Positions 1 to 5,223 of a stretch of 5,290 nucleotides of DNA are shown here, piece after piece. How positions within the stretch are numbered: the first letter of the stretch is position 1; each line of letters opens with the position of its first letter. This DNA is from JBFKUL01 sp041635755 (GTDB lineage Bacteria > Pseudomonadota > Gammaproteobacteria > Burkholderiales > SG8-39), in assembly GCA_041635755.1 (NCBI GenBank), contig JBFKUL010000224.1, positions 1 through 5,290 on the forward strand, written 5' to 3'. The notes under the pieces are model-generated. The model was given only the letters and a program-made list of their open reading frames with translations, made no database searches and was not told where the DNA came from. A program made the translations under genes and the position numbers.

Positions 1-2159
1 AGCGCGCGTCGCAGCTGCGCCAGGTCGCCGACCTCGAACGTGAAGCGCATGAAGGCGATCTCGTCACGGCTTTGCGTGCGCACGGCCGTGACGTTGATGC
101 GCTCGCGCGCCAGTGCGTCGCCGATATCGCGCAGCAGCCCGGGCCGGTCGCTAGCGGTGACGGCCATGTCCACCGTATACGCGCCGCCCGGCTTCGTACC
201 CCAGTCTGCATCGATCAGGCGCTCGGGCTGGCGCTCCGCGATGCGCTTCAGGCTCGGGCAATCTTCGCGATGGATCGAGACGCCCTTGCCGCGCGTGACG
301 AAGCCGCGGATCGGATCCGGCGGTACCGGCTTGCAGCAGCGCGCAATCTGGGTCAGCAGCTGGTCCATGCCGACGATCAGGATGCCGCTGTCGCCCCCCG
401 AAGGCTTCGCCTTCCTCGGCGCCGCCGCCGGTACCGGCGGCGCCTCGGTCGCGACGCCGGCGAGCTCGCGCAGCGCCACCTGGAGCTGGCGCAAGTTGAC
501 CTCGTCGCGCGCCACCGCCGCGAACAGCTCGTCGGGCTTGCCGAATCCGAGCTTCGACGCCAGCGCCTCGAGGTTTGCCTGCGCATGGCCTTCGCGCTTG
601 AGCTCCTTTTCCACCGCGGCGCGGCCCGCGGCCACTGTCTCGGCCAGCGCCTGCGCGTTGAACCACTGACGGATCTTCTGCCGCGCACGGTGGCTGCGCA
701 CGAAGCCGCGCTCCGCATTCAGCCAGTCGCGCGACGGGCTGCCGCTCTTGGCGGCCACGATCTCGACACGCTGGCCGCTTTTCAGCGCCGTCTCGAGCGG
801 CACCATATGGCCGTCCACCTTCGCGCCGCGGCAACGGTGGCCGAGGTCCGTATGCAGCGCGTAGGCGAAGTCGATCGGCGTCGAACCCGCGGGCAGATCC
901 ACCACCTTGCCCTGCGGCGTGAGCACGTAGACGGTATCGTCCAGCGCCGCTTTGCGCGTGCGCTCAGTCCACTTGGCGCTATCGGCAATCTCGTCACGCC
1001 AGGCGAGCAGCTCGCGCAACCAGGCGATCTTGTCCTCGAACGCGCCTTCGGCGCGCGCCGGTGCGCCCGCCTCCTTGTAGCGCCAGTGCGCCGCGACCCC
1101 GAACTCCGCGTGGCGGTGCATCTCCCCGGTTCGGATCTGCACCTCGAGCGTGCGGCCCGCCGGGCCGATCACGGCCGTGTGCAGCGAACGGTAGTTGTTG
1201 CCCTTAGGCCGCGAGATGTAGTCGTCGAACTCGTTCGGCACCGGCTGCCACAGGTTGTGCACCACGCCCAGCGCCGTATAGCAGTCGCGCTCGTTGTCGA
1301 CGATCACGCGCAGCGCGCGTACGTCGTAGACCTCGGCGAAATCGACCTCCTTGGTGCGCATCTTGTTCCAGATCGAATAGATGTGCTTCGGCCGGCCGGT
1401 GACTTCCGACTTGATCCCGGCTTCATGCAGCTCCCGCGCGATCTGGGCCATCGCGTCGGCGATGTACTGCTCGCGCTCGACGCGCCTCTCGTCAAGCATC
1501 TGCGCGATCCTCTTGTACAGCTCCGGCTCGAGAAAGCGAAACGACAGGTCCTCCATCTCCCACTTGAGCTGCCATACGCCGAGCCGATTGGCGAGCGGCG
1601 CGTAGATGTCCAGCGTCTCCTGGGCGTAGCCGCGGCGCTCCTCGGAGTCGTTTTTCGCAAACCAGCGCAGCGTCTGCGTGCGGCTCGCGAGCCGGATCAG
1701 CACCACGCGGATGTCCTCGACCATGCCGAGCACCATCTTGCGCAGCACCTCGCTCTGGGCAGCCTTGGCGGCGCGGTCGCCGGGTGCGTCCGCCCACTGG
1801 CCGGGGCGCGTCGCGACCCGAAGCCGGTAAAGCCGCTCGACGCCCTCGGCGAGCGACGCGACTTCGTCGCCGAACTCGGTGCGCAACGCATCGCTGTCGC
1901 CGAGATGCTTGGGCGCAGCGAACAGCACGCCTGCGGCGCGCCCGACGGGATCGAGGCCGATTGCAGCCAGGTTCGCGCCAAGGCCGAGCGCATGCGGCCA
2001 CACCGGCTCGCCGGTGGCGAGCGCATGCCCCGCATACAGCGGCTCGGCAAACTCCAGCGCGCGCGCCACGATCGCCCGGTCGGCTGGACGCAGGTCCTGG
2101 GCAAGCGGCTCAAGCGCGGCGCTGCTGCTTTGTGGGTGAAGCTTGACGACCGAGACCAT
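1..2159 (-). CDS. relA: RelA, ribosome-associated (p)ppGpp synthetase (3' end cut by window edge)
   Basis: Stringent-response enzyme that transfers pyrophosphate from ATP to GDP or GTP when uncharged tRNA sits in the ribosomal A site. My reading gives 719 intact codons without frameshift. Domains in order: degenerate HD hydrolase region (about 40-160), where the family's LLHD is replaced by LFAAPKH, so no (p)ppGpp hydrolysis is expected; synthetase (about 205-365) with GRPKHIYSIWNKM at 255-267, YDVRALR with Asp279, EFDDY at 310-314, RSLHT at 324-328, and LEVQIRT with Glu339; TGS (about 408-470); helical region; an Ala/Pro-rich linker (about 567-590); zinc-finger-like domain with Cys608, Cys609, His630 and Cys634; and ACT (from about 659). 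EFDD, rather than the RxKD of bifunctional Rel/SpoT, marks a monofunctional RelA. The ATG at 2159 is the first possible start: an in-frame TAA lies 12 bases upstream (2172-2174). The only Shine-Dalgarno is a weak AGG at 2167-2169. Compared with E. coli RelA (744 aa), about 20-25 C-terminal residues are missing. Identification is very secure. Confidence 0.97.
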   Translation of the reverse strand, partial: MVSVVKLHPQSSSAALEPLAQDLRPADRAIVARALEFAEPLYAGHALATGEPVWPHALGLGANLAAIGLDPVGRAAGVLFAAPKHLGDSDALRTEFGDEVASLAEGVERLYRLRVATRPGQWADAPGDRAAKAAQSEVLRKMVLGMVEDIRVVLIRLASRTQTLRWFAKNDSEERRGYAQETLDIYAPLANRLGVWQLKWEMEDLSFRFLEPELYKRIAQMLDERRVEREQYIADAMAQIARELHEAGIKSEVTGRPKHIYSIWNKMRTKEVDFAEVYDVRALRVIVDNERDCYTALGVVHNLWQPVPNEFDDYISRPKGNNYRSLHTAVIGPAGRTLEVQIRTGEMHRHAEFGVAAHWRYKEAGAPARAEGAFEDKIAWLRELLAWRDEIADSAKWTERTRKAALDDTVYVLTPQGKVVDLPAGSTPIDFAYALHTDLGHRCRGAKVDGHMVPLETALKSGQRVEIVAAKSGSPSRDWLNAERGFVRSHRARQKIRQWFNAQALAETVAAGRAAVEKELKREGHAQANLEALASKLGFGKPDELFAAVARDEVNLRQLQVALRELAGVATEAPPVPAAAPRKAKPSGGDSGILIVGMDQLLTQIARCCKPVPPDPIRGFVTRGKGVSIHREDCPSLKRIAERQPERLIDADWGTKPGGAYTVDMAVTASDRPGLLRDIGDALARERINVTAVRTQSRDEIAFMRFTFEVGDLAQLRRA
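423..442. repeat. 20-bp perfect palindrome centred on GGTACC inside relA
   Basis: Bases 423-432 are the exact reverse complement of 433-442. The palindrome lies in the codons for the Ala/Pro-rich linker of RelA (around residues 573-580), just before the zinc-finger-like domain. Its core, CGGTACCGGC (429-438), occurs again at 321-330, also in relA, and at 3662-3671 in the dehydrogenase gene. GC-rich codon bias (CCG-GTA-CCG, GCC-GGT-ACC) may explain the core. A perfect 20-bp arm-to-arm match in a flexible linker is less expected. No function is assigned. Confidence 0.6.
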
Positions 2160-2193
2160 TGTTTGACCTGGTTACGGGAGCCGGGCGTTTCTC

Positions 2194-2208
2194 GCTTGCG
2201 CGGCAAGC
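2194..2208. promoter_or_regulatory. 6-3-6 dyad near the predicted relA transcription start
   Basis: GCTTGC (2194-2199) and GCAAGC (2203-2208) form a perfect inverted repeat around a 3-base centre. It lies just downstream of the putative relA -10 box (2213-2218, minus strand), so it would span the start of transcription or the first bases of the leader. It could be a repressor site or a small leader hairpin. Short dyads are common by chance in GC-rich DNA, so this is a weak call. Confidence 0.25.
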
Positions 2209-2212
2209 AGGT

Positions 2213-2218
2213 ATTGTA
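2213..2218 (-). promoter_or_regulatory. Putative sigma70 -10 box for relA (TACAAT)
   Basis: On the minus strand the hexamer reads TACAAT, one base from the consensus TATAAT, in the otherwise GC-rich spacer between the divergent relA and mtfA genes. It would start a transcript near 2206, leaving a leader of about 47 bases before the relA ATG at 2159. No good -35 box lies 16-18 bases upstream: the positions read roughly CGAAGG or GCGAAG, so an activator may be needed. For the opposite gene, a plus-strand TTGACC at 2163-2168 resembles a -35 box, but no matching -10 follows it. I therefore do not call a promoter for mtfA. Confidence 0.4.
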
Positions 2219-2277
2219 GCGAGCCGGTGTGTGACCTTCGCGCCATTCGAAAAGTTTCTCCCGAAGTCCGGTACGTT

Positions 2278-2289
2278 CGCCCGCGGGCG
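2278..2289. repeat. 12-bp perfect palindrome in the relA/mtfA spacer
   Basis: CGCCCGCGGGCG is its own reverse complement and lies 46 bases upstream of the mtfA ATG, in what is probably the promoter or leader region of the plus-strand operon. It could be a protein-binding site, or simply a product of the very high local GC content. Confidence 0.25.
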
Positions 2290-2323
2290 GCACGCGCGCC
2301 GACCATCGCGCCGACGCACTCTC

Positions 2324-2329
2324 GGAGGG
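2324..2329 (+). promoter_or_regulatory. Shine-Dalgarno site of mtfA (GGAGGG)
   Basis: A strong GGAGGG ends 6 bases before the ATG at 2336. It decides the start of the peptidase gene: the reading frame stays open for another 59 codons upstream, to the edge of relA, but no upstream start has a comparable site. Confidence 0.85.
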
Positions 2330-2335
2330 CATAGC

Positions 2336-3094
2336 ATGGGGTGGCTGCGCGAATGGCGGCGCCGGCGCGTCCTGTCGAAGCACCGCGTAGACGAAGCGTT
2401 GTGGGCAAGAACGGTGGCGCCACTGGCGTTCCTGCGCGGGCTATCGGCGCGCGAGTCGAGTCGGTTGCGCGAATGGACGCTGCTTTTTCTCGCCGAGAAG
2501 GAGTTCTCCGGCGCTCGGGAGTTTGCGCTGTCCGATCGCATACGCCTTTCGATCGCCGTACAGGCCTGCCTGCCGATCCTCGAGCTCGGTATCGACTGGT
2601 ACGACGGCTGGCGCGAGATAATCGTCTACCCGGGAGACTTTCGCGTACGACGCGAGGAGGTCGACGAACACGGCGTGGTGCACGAATACGAGGACGAGCT
2701 TGCGGGCGAGTCCTGGCCCGGCGGACCGGTGGTGATTTCCTGGGACGCGGCCGCACACGATTCGGAGATGGCGGTCGTGGTGCACGAATTCGCGCACAAG
2801 CTCGACATGCGAAACGGCGCGGCGGACGGCATGCCACCGCTGCACGCCGGTATGGACCACGCGCGCTGGGCGCGAATCTGGAGCGAGGCCTACGAGGGGT
2901 TCTGCGATGCGCTCGATCGCGACCGGGAAACGTGGCTCGATCCCTACGCGGCCGAGCACCCTTCGGAGTTCTTCGCCGTGGTGAGCGAGGCGTTCTTTCT
3001 CACGCCAAACGAAACGCGGCGCCGCTACCCGGCGGTCTATGAGCAGCTTGCGCTGTTCTACCGTCAAGACCCGGCCCGGCGACTGCCGACATGA
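2336..3094 (+). CDS. mtfA: MtfA-family zinc metallopeptidase (M90)
   Basis: A 252-residue cytosolic protein with no signal peptide or membrane segment. It matches the MtfA/M90 family (E. coli MtfA is 265 aa), a zinc aminopeptidase that in E. coli binds the glucose repressor Mlc and so relieves repression of ptsG. The zinc site is clear: HEFAHKLD with His150, catalytic Glu151 and His154, followed by HPSEFFAVVSEAFF, where Glu211 matches the third ligand. Other family traits are the Trp/Tyr-rich WYDGWREIIVYPGDF at 88-102, NGAADGMPPLH after the zinc helix, and the C-terminal LALFYRQDPARRL. All metal ligands are kept, so an active peptidase is expected. Whether this organism has an Mlc target cannot be seen here. 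The ATG at 2336 is set by its GGAGGG site. The gene diverges from relA, and its TGA overlaps the ATG of the next gene by ATGA, implying co-transcription and translational coupling. Confidence 0.93.
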   Translation: MGWLREWRRRRVLSKHRVDEALWARTVAPLAFLRGLSARESSRLREWTLLFLAEKEFSGAREFALSDRIRLSIAVQACLPILELGIDWYDGWREIIVYPGDFRVRREEVDEHGVVHEYEDELAGESWPGGPVVISWDAAAHDSEMAVVVHEFAHKLDMRNGAADGMPPLHAGMDHARWARIWSEAYEGFCDALDRDRETWLDPYAAEHPSEFFAVVSEAFFLTPNETRRRYPAVYEQLALFYRQDPARRLPT

Positions 3095-3567
3095 AGACGC
3101 TGCTCATCGTATTTCACACCCATGGCGTGAAGACCGCCCAGATGGCCGATGCCGTGGAGCGCGGCGCGCGTTCTGCGCTGCGCGAGGCGGAGGCCGAGAG
3201 CGAGGTGCGGATCATCGTCAAGCGCTGTGCCGAGGCCGGGCCGGAGGATCTGCTCGGCGCGGATGCAGTGCTTCTCGGGACGCCGGAGAACTTCGGCTAC
3301 ATGTCGGGGATGATGAAGGACTTCCTCGAGCGCGTGTTCTACCCTTGCGAAGGCAAGCTCGAGGGCCGACCCTATGCGATCTTTGTCGGTGCCGGTCAAG
3401 ACGGCAGCGGCGCGGTCAGCTCGGTCGAGCGCATCGTCACCGGGCTGCGCCTGCGCAAAGCGTTCGAGCCGATCATCGGCCTGAAGTCGCTCACCCCCGA
3501 GGTGCTCGCCCAGTGCGAAGAGCTCGGCGCGACCTTCGCCGCCGGACTCGCCATTGGTGCGCTCTAG
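3091..3567 (+). CDS. Flavodoxin-fold family protein (possible NAD(P)H-dependent FMN oxidoreductase)
   Basis: A 158-residue soluble protein of the flavodoxin/NADPH-dependent FMN reductase superfamily. The N-terminal beta strand MKTLLIVFHTH is followed by the phosphate-loop position (9-15) and helix AQMADAVERGA. LLGTPENFGYMSGMMKDFLERVF (61-83) is the usual flavin-ring loop and helix, and IFVGAGQDGSGAV (97-109) is the second flavin loop after the central strand. The protein is short, like simple flavodoxin-family members and smaller than WrbA (about 200 aa). The phosphate loop is odd: it reads THGVKT where the family usually has S/T-x-T-G-N/x-T, so FMN binding may be altered. It starts inside the mtfA stop (ATGA) with no clear Shine-Dalgarno of its own, suggesting translational coupling. 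Its TAG stop is shared with the convergent gene. The substrate or electron partner is unknown. Confidence 0.85.
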   Translation: MKTLLIVFHTHGVKTAQMADAVERGARSALREAEAESEVRIIVKRCAEAGPEDLLGADAVLLGTPENFGYMSGMMKDFLERVFYPCEGKLEGRPYAIFVGAGQDGSGAVSSVERIVTGLRLRKAFEPIIGLKSLTPEVLAQCEELGATFAAGLAIGAL

Positions 3568-4463
3568 CCGCCGGTGCGGTGCCGGCGCACGGCCTCGATC
3601 AATGCGGTGTGGTACGCCTCGCCCAGCCCGAGCGCTGCGGTCTCCTCGAGCAGCCGGGCCGCGGTACCGGCGCCCTGCAAATCGAGCCCGGCCGAACGCG
3701 CGAGCGCCATCGCATAGCTCAGGTCCTTGAGCATGTAGGTCACGGGGAAGGCGCGCTCGGGATGCTGCTCCGGAAGCAGCGCTTTCATGCCGTGGTTGCG
3801 CAGCGCGAAGCTGTCCGCCGAGCCCTTGGCCAGGGTCTGGAAGAGAAGCCTCGGCTCTACCACGCCGCTTGCCTTTGCCACCGCGAGCGCTTCCGCAAGC
3901 GCGACCACGGTCTGCGACAGCACCATGTTGTTCAGCAGCTTCACCGCCTGGCCCGCGCCGGGCGCGCCGCAGCGCGTGATCTCCGTAGCCATGCAACGCA
4001 GCAGCGGCTCGATGGCCGCGAATACGTCCTCGCTTGCACCGACCATGAGACTCAGGGTGCCGTCGATCGCTGCCTGGCGCGTGCGCGCCACCGGCGCGTC
4101 GGCGAACGAAACGCCGCGCGCTGCGCACGCCTGCTCCAGCTCGTGCGCCAGCGTCACCGGCGCAGTGCTGCAATCCACAAGCGTCGCGCCATGGCGCATT
4201 GCGACGATCAGACCGCTCGGCCCGAGGCATACGGCGCGCACTTCCGGCTCGCCAGGCAGCGACAGGAACACCACTTCGCTGCGCTCGCCGAGCTCTGAAA
4301 TCGAACGCGCCGCACTCACACCGTCCGCAGCGAGGCTCTGCAACGGCAACTCGCGCTGGTCGTAGGCGAGCACGGGCCGGGCGCACTTTCGCGCGAGGTT
4401 GCGGCACATCGGCTCGCCCATCACGCCCAGTCCGACAAAGCCGATGGAATCGGTCGCGTTCAT
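3564..4463 (-). CDS. 3-hydroxyisobutyrate dehydrogenase-family NAD(P)-dependent oxidoreductase
   Basis: A 299-residue cytosolic enzyme of the beta-hydroxyacid dehydrogenase family, of full normal length. It should oxidise a beta-hydroxyacid or reduce the matching semialdehyde. The N-terminal Rossmann fold opens with GFVGLGVMGEPMCRNL (8-23), the family's dinucleotide signature. YDQRE at 34-38 places an Asp at the end of the second strand, which hints at NAD(H) over NADP(H). VDCSTAPV (96-103) precedes the substrate loop DAPVARTRQAAIDGTLSLMVG (122-142). The catalytic lysine is Lys175 in GAGQAVKLLNN, with Asn178 and Asn179, and KDL at 246-248 belongs to the helical C-terminal domain. Most relatives have SGG in the substrate loop; here it is ART, closer to the xRT loop of sulfolactaldehyde reductase (YihU). 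Substrate is therefore undecided: 3-hydroxyisobutyrate, tartronate semialdehyde, a sulfonate or another acid. A GGAGG at 4470-4474 supports the start. It follows the FMN-binding gene by 46 bp, so is probably in its operon. Confidence 0.92.
   Translation of the reverse strand: MNATDSIGFVGLGVMGEPMCRNLARKCARPVLAYDQRELPLQSLAADGVSAARSISELGERSEVVFLSLPGEPEVRAVCLGPSGLIVAMRHGATLVDCSTAPVTLAHELEQACAARGVSFADAPVARTRQAAIDGTLSLMVGASEDVFAAIEPLLRCMATEITRCGAPGAGQAVKLLNNMVLSQTVVALAEALAVAKASGVVEPRLLFQTLAKGSADSFALRNHGMKALLPEQHPERAFPVTYMLKDLSYAMALARSAGLDLQGAGTAARLLEETAALGLGEAYHTALIEAVRRHRTGG
3569..3587 (+). terminator. Weak hairpin after the mtfA/flavodoxin operon
   Basis: CGCCGG (3569-3574) and CCGGCG (3582-3587) can form a 6-bp GC stem with a 7-base loop, starting two bases after the flavodoxin TAG. 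No T run follows on either strand, so it is not a standard intrinsic terminator. It lies in the final codons of the convergent dehydrogenase gene and may be only codon composition. It is the only visible candidate for ending the plus-strand transcript. Confidence 0.2.
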
Positions 4464-4469
4464 GGGGGT

Positions 4470-4474
4470 CCTCC
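4470..4474 (-). promoter_or_regulatory. Shine-Dalgarno site of the dehydrogenase gene (GGAGG)
   Basis: Read on the minus strand, GGAGG ends 6 bases before the ATG at 4463, an ideal distance. It confirms that start and shows that the gene is translated independently of its upstream neighbour, despite the short gap. Confidence 0.8.
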
Positions 4475-4487
4475 GGGAGATCGGCCC

Positions 4488-4506
4488 CGCGAGCGCGGCC
4501 CTCGCG
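4488..4506 (-). other. Small intercistronic hairpin
   Basis: CGCGAG (4488-4493) and CTCGCG (4501-4506) form a 6-bp stem with a 7-base loop. It lies just after the stop of the FMN-binding gene and before the GGAGG of the dehydrogenase gene. No U tract follows, so full termination is unlikely. It could stabilise or separate the two messages, or be chance in GC-rich DNA. Confidence 0.25.
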
Positions 4507-4509
4507 AAC

Positions 4510-5178
4510 CTAGCGTCGCTTCAGGCCGATGTGGGTGAAATCCGCGAGGTGAGAAGGGGGCTTGGTGCCCGCGGCAAGCCGGCCGTCGTCGTACGCGGCG
4601 CCCGCCACCATCTCGATCGGCACCAGTCCGGCCCAGATCGGCAGCGCGTAGTCCTCATCATCGTCGATTGGCGGCCCGGTGCGGATCTTGGCCGAGGCTT
4701 CATTCATGTCCATGCCGAGCAGCGTCGTGGCCTTGAGCTCCTGCTTGTTCACCGGTCGCAACCCTTGCCAGCGCCCCGGCGCGATGCGCTCGACAAACGT
4801 TTCCATCTTGGCGAGCTTCTCCTGCGGGTCCTCGACCTTGTGCGCCCGGCCGAAGAGCATCGCGGCGCGATAATTGATCGAATGATGAAAGCCCGAGCGC
4901 GCCAGAACCAGAGCGTCGACATGCGTCACGGTCAGGCAGCACTGGGCGCCCTTCTCGAGGTGGCGGAGCATGCGCGAGGCCGAAGAGCCGTGCCAGTACA
5001 CCGCGTCGCCCTCGCGCCAGTAGCAGGTGGGCGTCACATAGGGCGCGCCGTCGATGACGTAGCCGACGTGGCACACGAATCCCGCATCGAGCACCGCGTA
5101 GACCGTCTTGCGGTCGTAGTGGCCACGCTTCGGCAGGCGTTTGAGCTTGGAGCGTGCAGTAGCCTTGAAGTCGTTCAT
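4510..5178 (-). CDS. FMN-binding split-barrel protein, pyridoxamine 5'-phosphate oxidase family
   Basis: A 222-residue soluble protein of the flavin-nucleotide-binding, PNPOx-like family (the COG3467/NimA-like group). These bind FMN in a split beta-barrel and reduce small molecules; few have a proven substrate. The barrel is visible: KTVYAVLDAGFVCHVGYV (24-41), then GAPYVTPTCYWREGDAVYWHGS (44-65), the typical paired strands contacting flavin phosphate and ring, then a helix (SASRMLRHLEKG) and the strands CCLTVTHVDALVLARSGF and INYRAAMLFGRAHKV. The C-terminal part (about 118-222) carries GRWQGLRPVNKQELKATTLL and an acidic IDDDEDYALPIWAG segment, as seen in this group. Real PLP-making PdxH is unlikely, since its substrate motifs are not evident. 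The start at 5178 has GGAGGG at 5184-5189. Its neighbour downstream is the dehydrogenase gene (46-bp gap), and a probable Usp gene lies 45 bp upstream, in the same direction. Confidence 0.88.
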   Translation of the reverse strand: MNDFKATARSKLKRLPKRGHYDRKTVYAVLDAGFVCHVGYVIDGAPYVTPTCYWREGDAVYWHGSSASRMLRHLEKGAQCCLTVTHVDALVLARSGFHHSINYRAAMLFGRAHKVEDPQEKLAKMETFVERIAPGRWQGLRPVNKQELKATTLLGMDMNEASAKIRTGPPIDDDEDYALPIWAGLVPIEMVAGAAYDDGRLAAGTKPPSHLADFTHIGLKRR

Positions 5179-5183
5179 GAATG

Positions 5184-5189
5184 CCCTCC
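5184..5189 (-). promoter_or_regulatory. Shine-Dalgarno site of the FMN-binding gene (GGAGGG)
   Basis: On the minus strand GGAGGG lies 5 bases before the ATG at 5178, within a purine-rich stretch. It fixes the start of the PNPOx-like gene. Confidence 0.8.
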
Positions 5190-5195
5190 CCCGAA

Positions 5196-5218
5196 GAGCG
5201 CCGATGTTACCAGCGCTC
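5196..5218 (-). other. Inverted repeat between the Usp-like and FMN-binding genes
   Basis: GAGCGC (5196-5201) and GCGCTC (5213-5218) pair as a 6-bp stem around an 11-base loop. CCCGA/TCGGG outside could extend it with a small bulge. It lies in the 45-bp gap after the upstream stop. No U run follows on the minus strand, so it could be a weak terminator, an mRNA-processing hairpin or an operator for the FMN-binding gene. I saw no clear -10/-35 pair in this gap. Confidence 0.3.
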
Positions 5219-5223
5219 GGGCA

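Noticed and set aside
230..260. Possible loss of RelA hydrolase activity as a mutation
   Set aside because: The missing His-Asp pair (LFAAPKH in place of LLHD near residues 79-85) is normal for monofunctional RelA, so it is not a defect; the synthetase and regulatory domains are intact.
2163..2168. TTGACC as a -35 box for mtfA
   Set aside because: No acceptable -10 hexamer lies 16-18 bases downstream, and it overlaps the relA leader next to its start codon.
72..2219. A 715-codon open frame on the plus strand opposite relA
   Set aside because: It is antisense to an unmistakable RelA, very rich in Arg, Ala and His, shows no recognisable domain, and arises from the GC-rich codon pattern that removes stops from the opposite strand.
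2159..2335. A longer N-terminus for MtfA from a TTG at 2159
   Set aside because: The extra 59 residues show no family similarity, no ribosome site precedes the TTG, and GGAGGG with ATG at 2336 gives the normal family start.
3039..4298. A 419-codon plus-strand frame starting in mtfA
   Set aside because: It reads the flavodoxin gene out of frame and the dehydrogenase gene in antisense; no motif or ribosome site supports it.
3064..4407. A 447-codon minus-strand frame across the flavodoxin and dehydrogenase genes
   Set aside because: It is low-complexity Arg/Ala/Gly sequence in a different frame from two clear family members, and it runs antisense through the flavodoxin gene.
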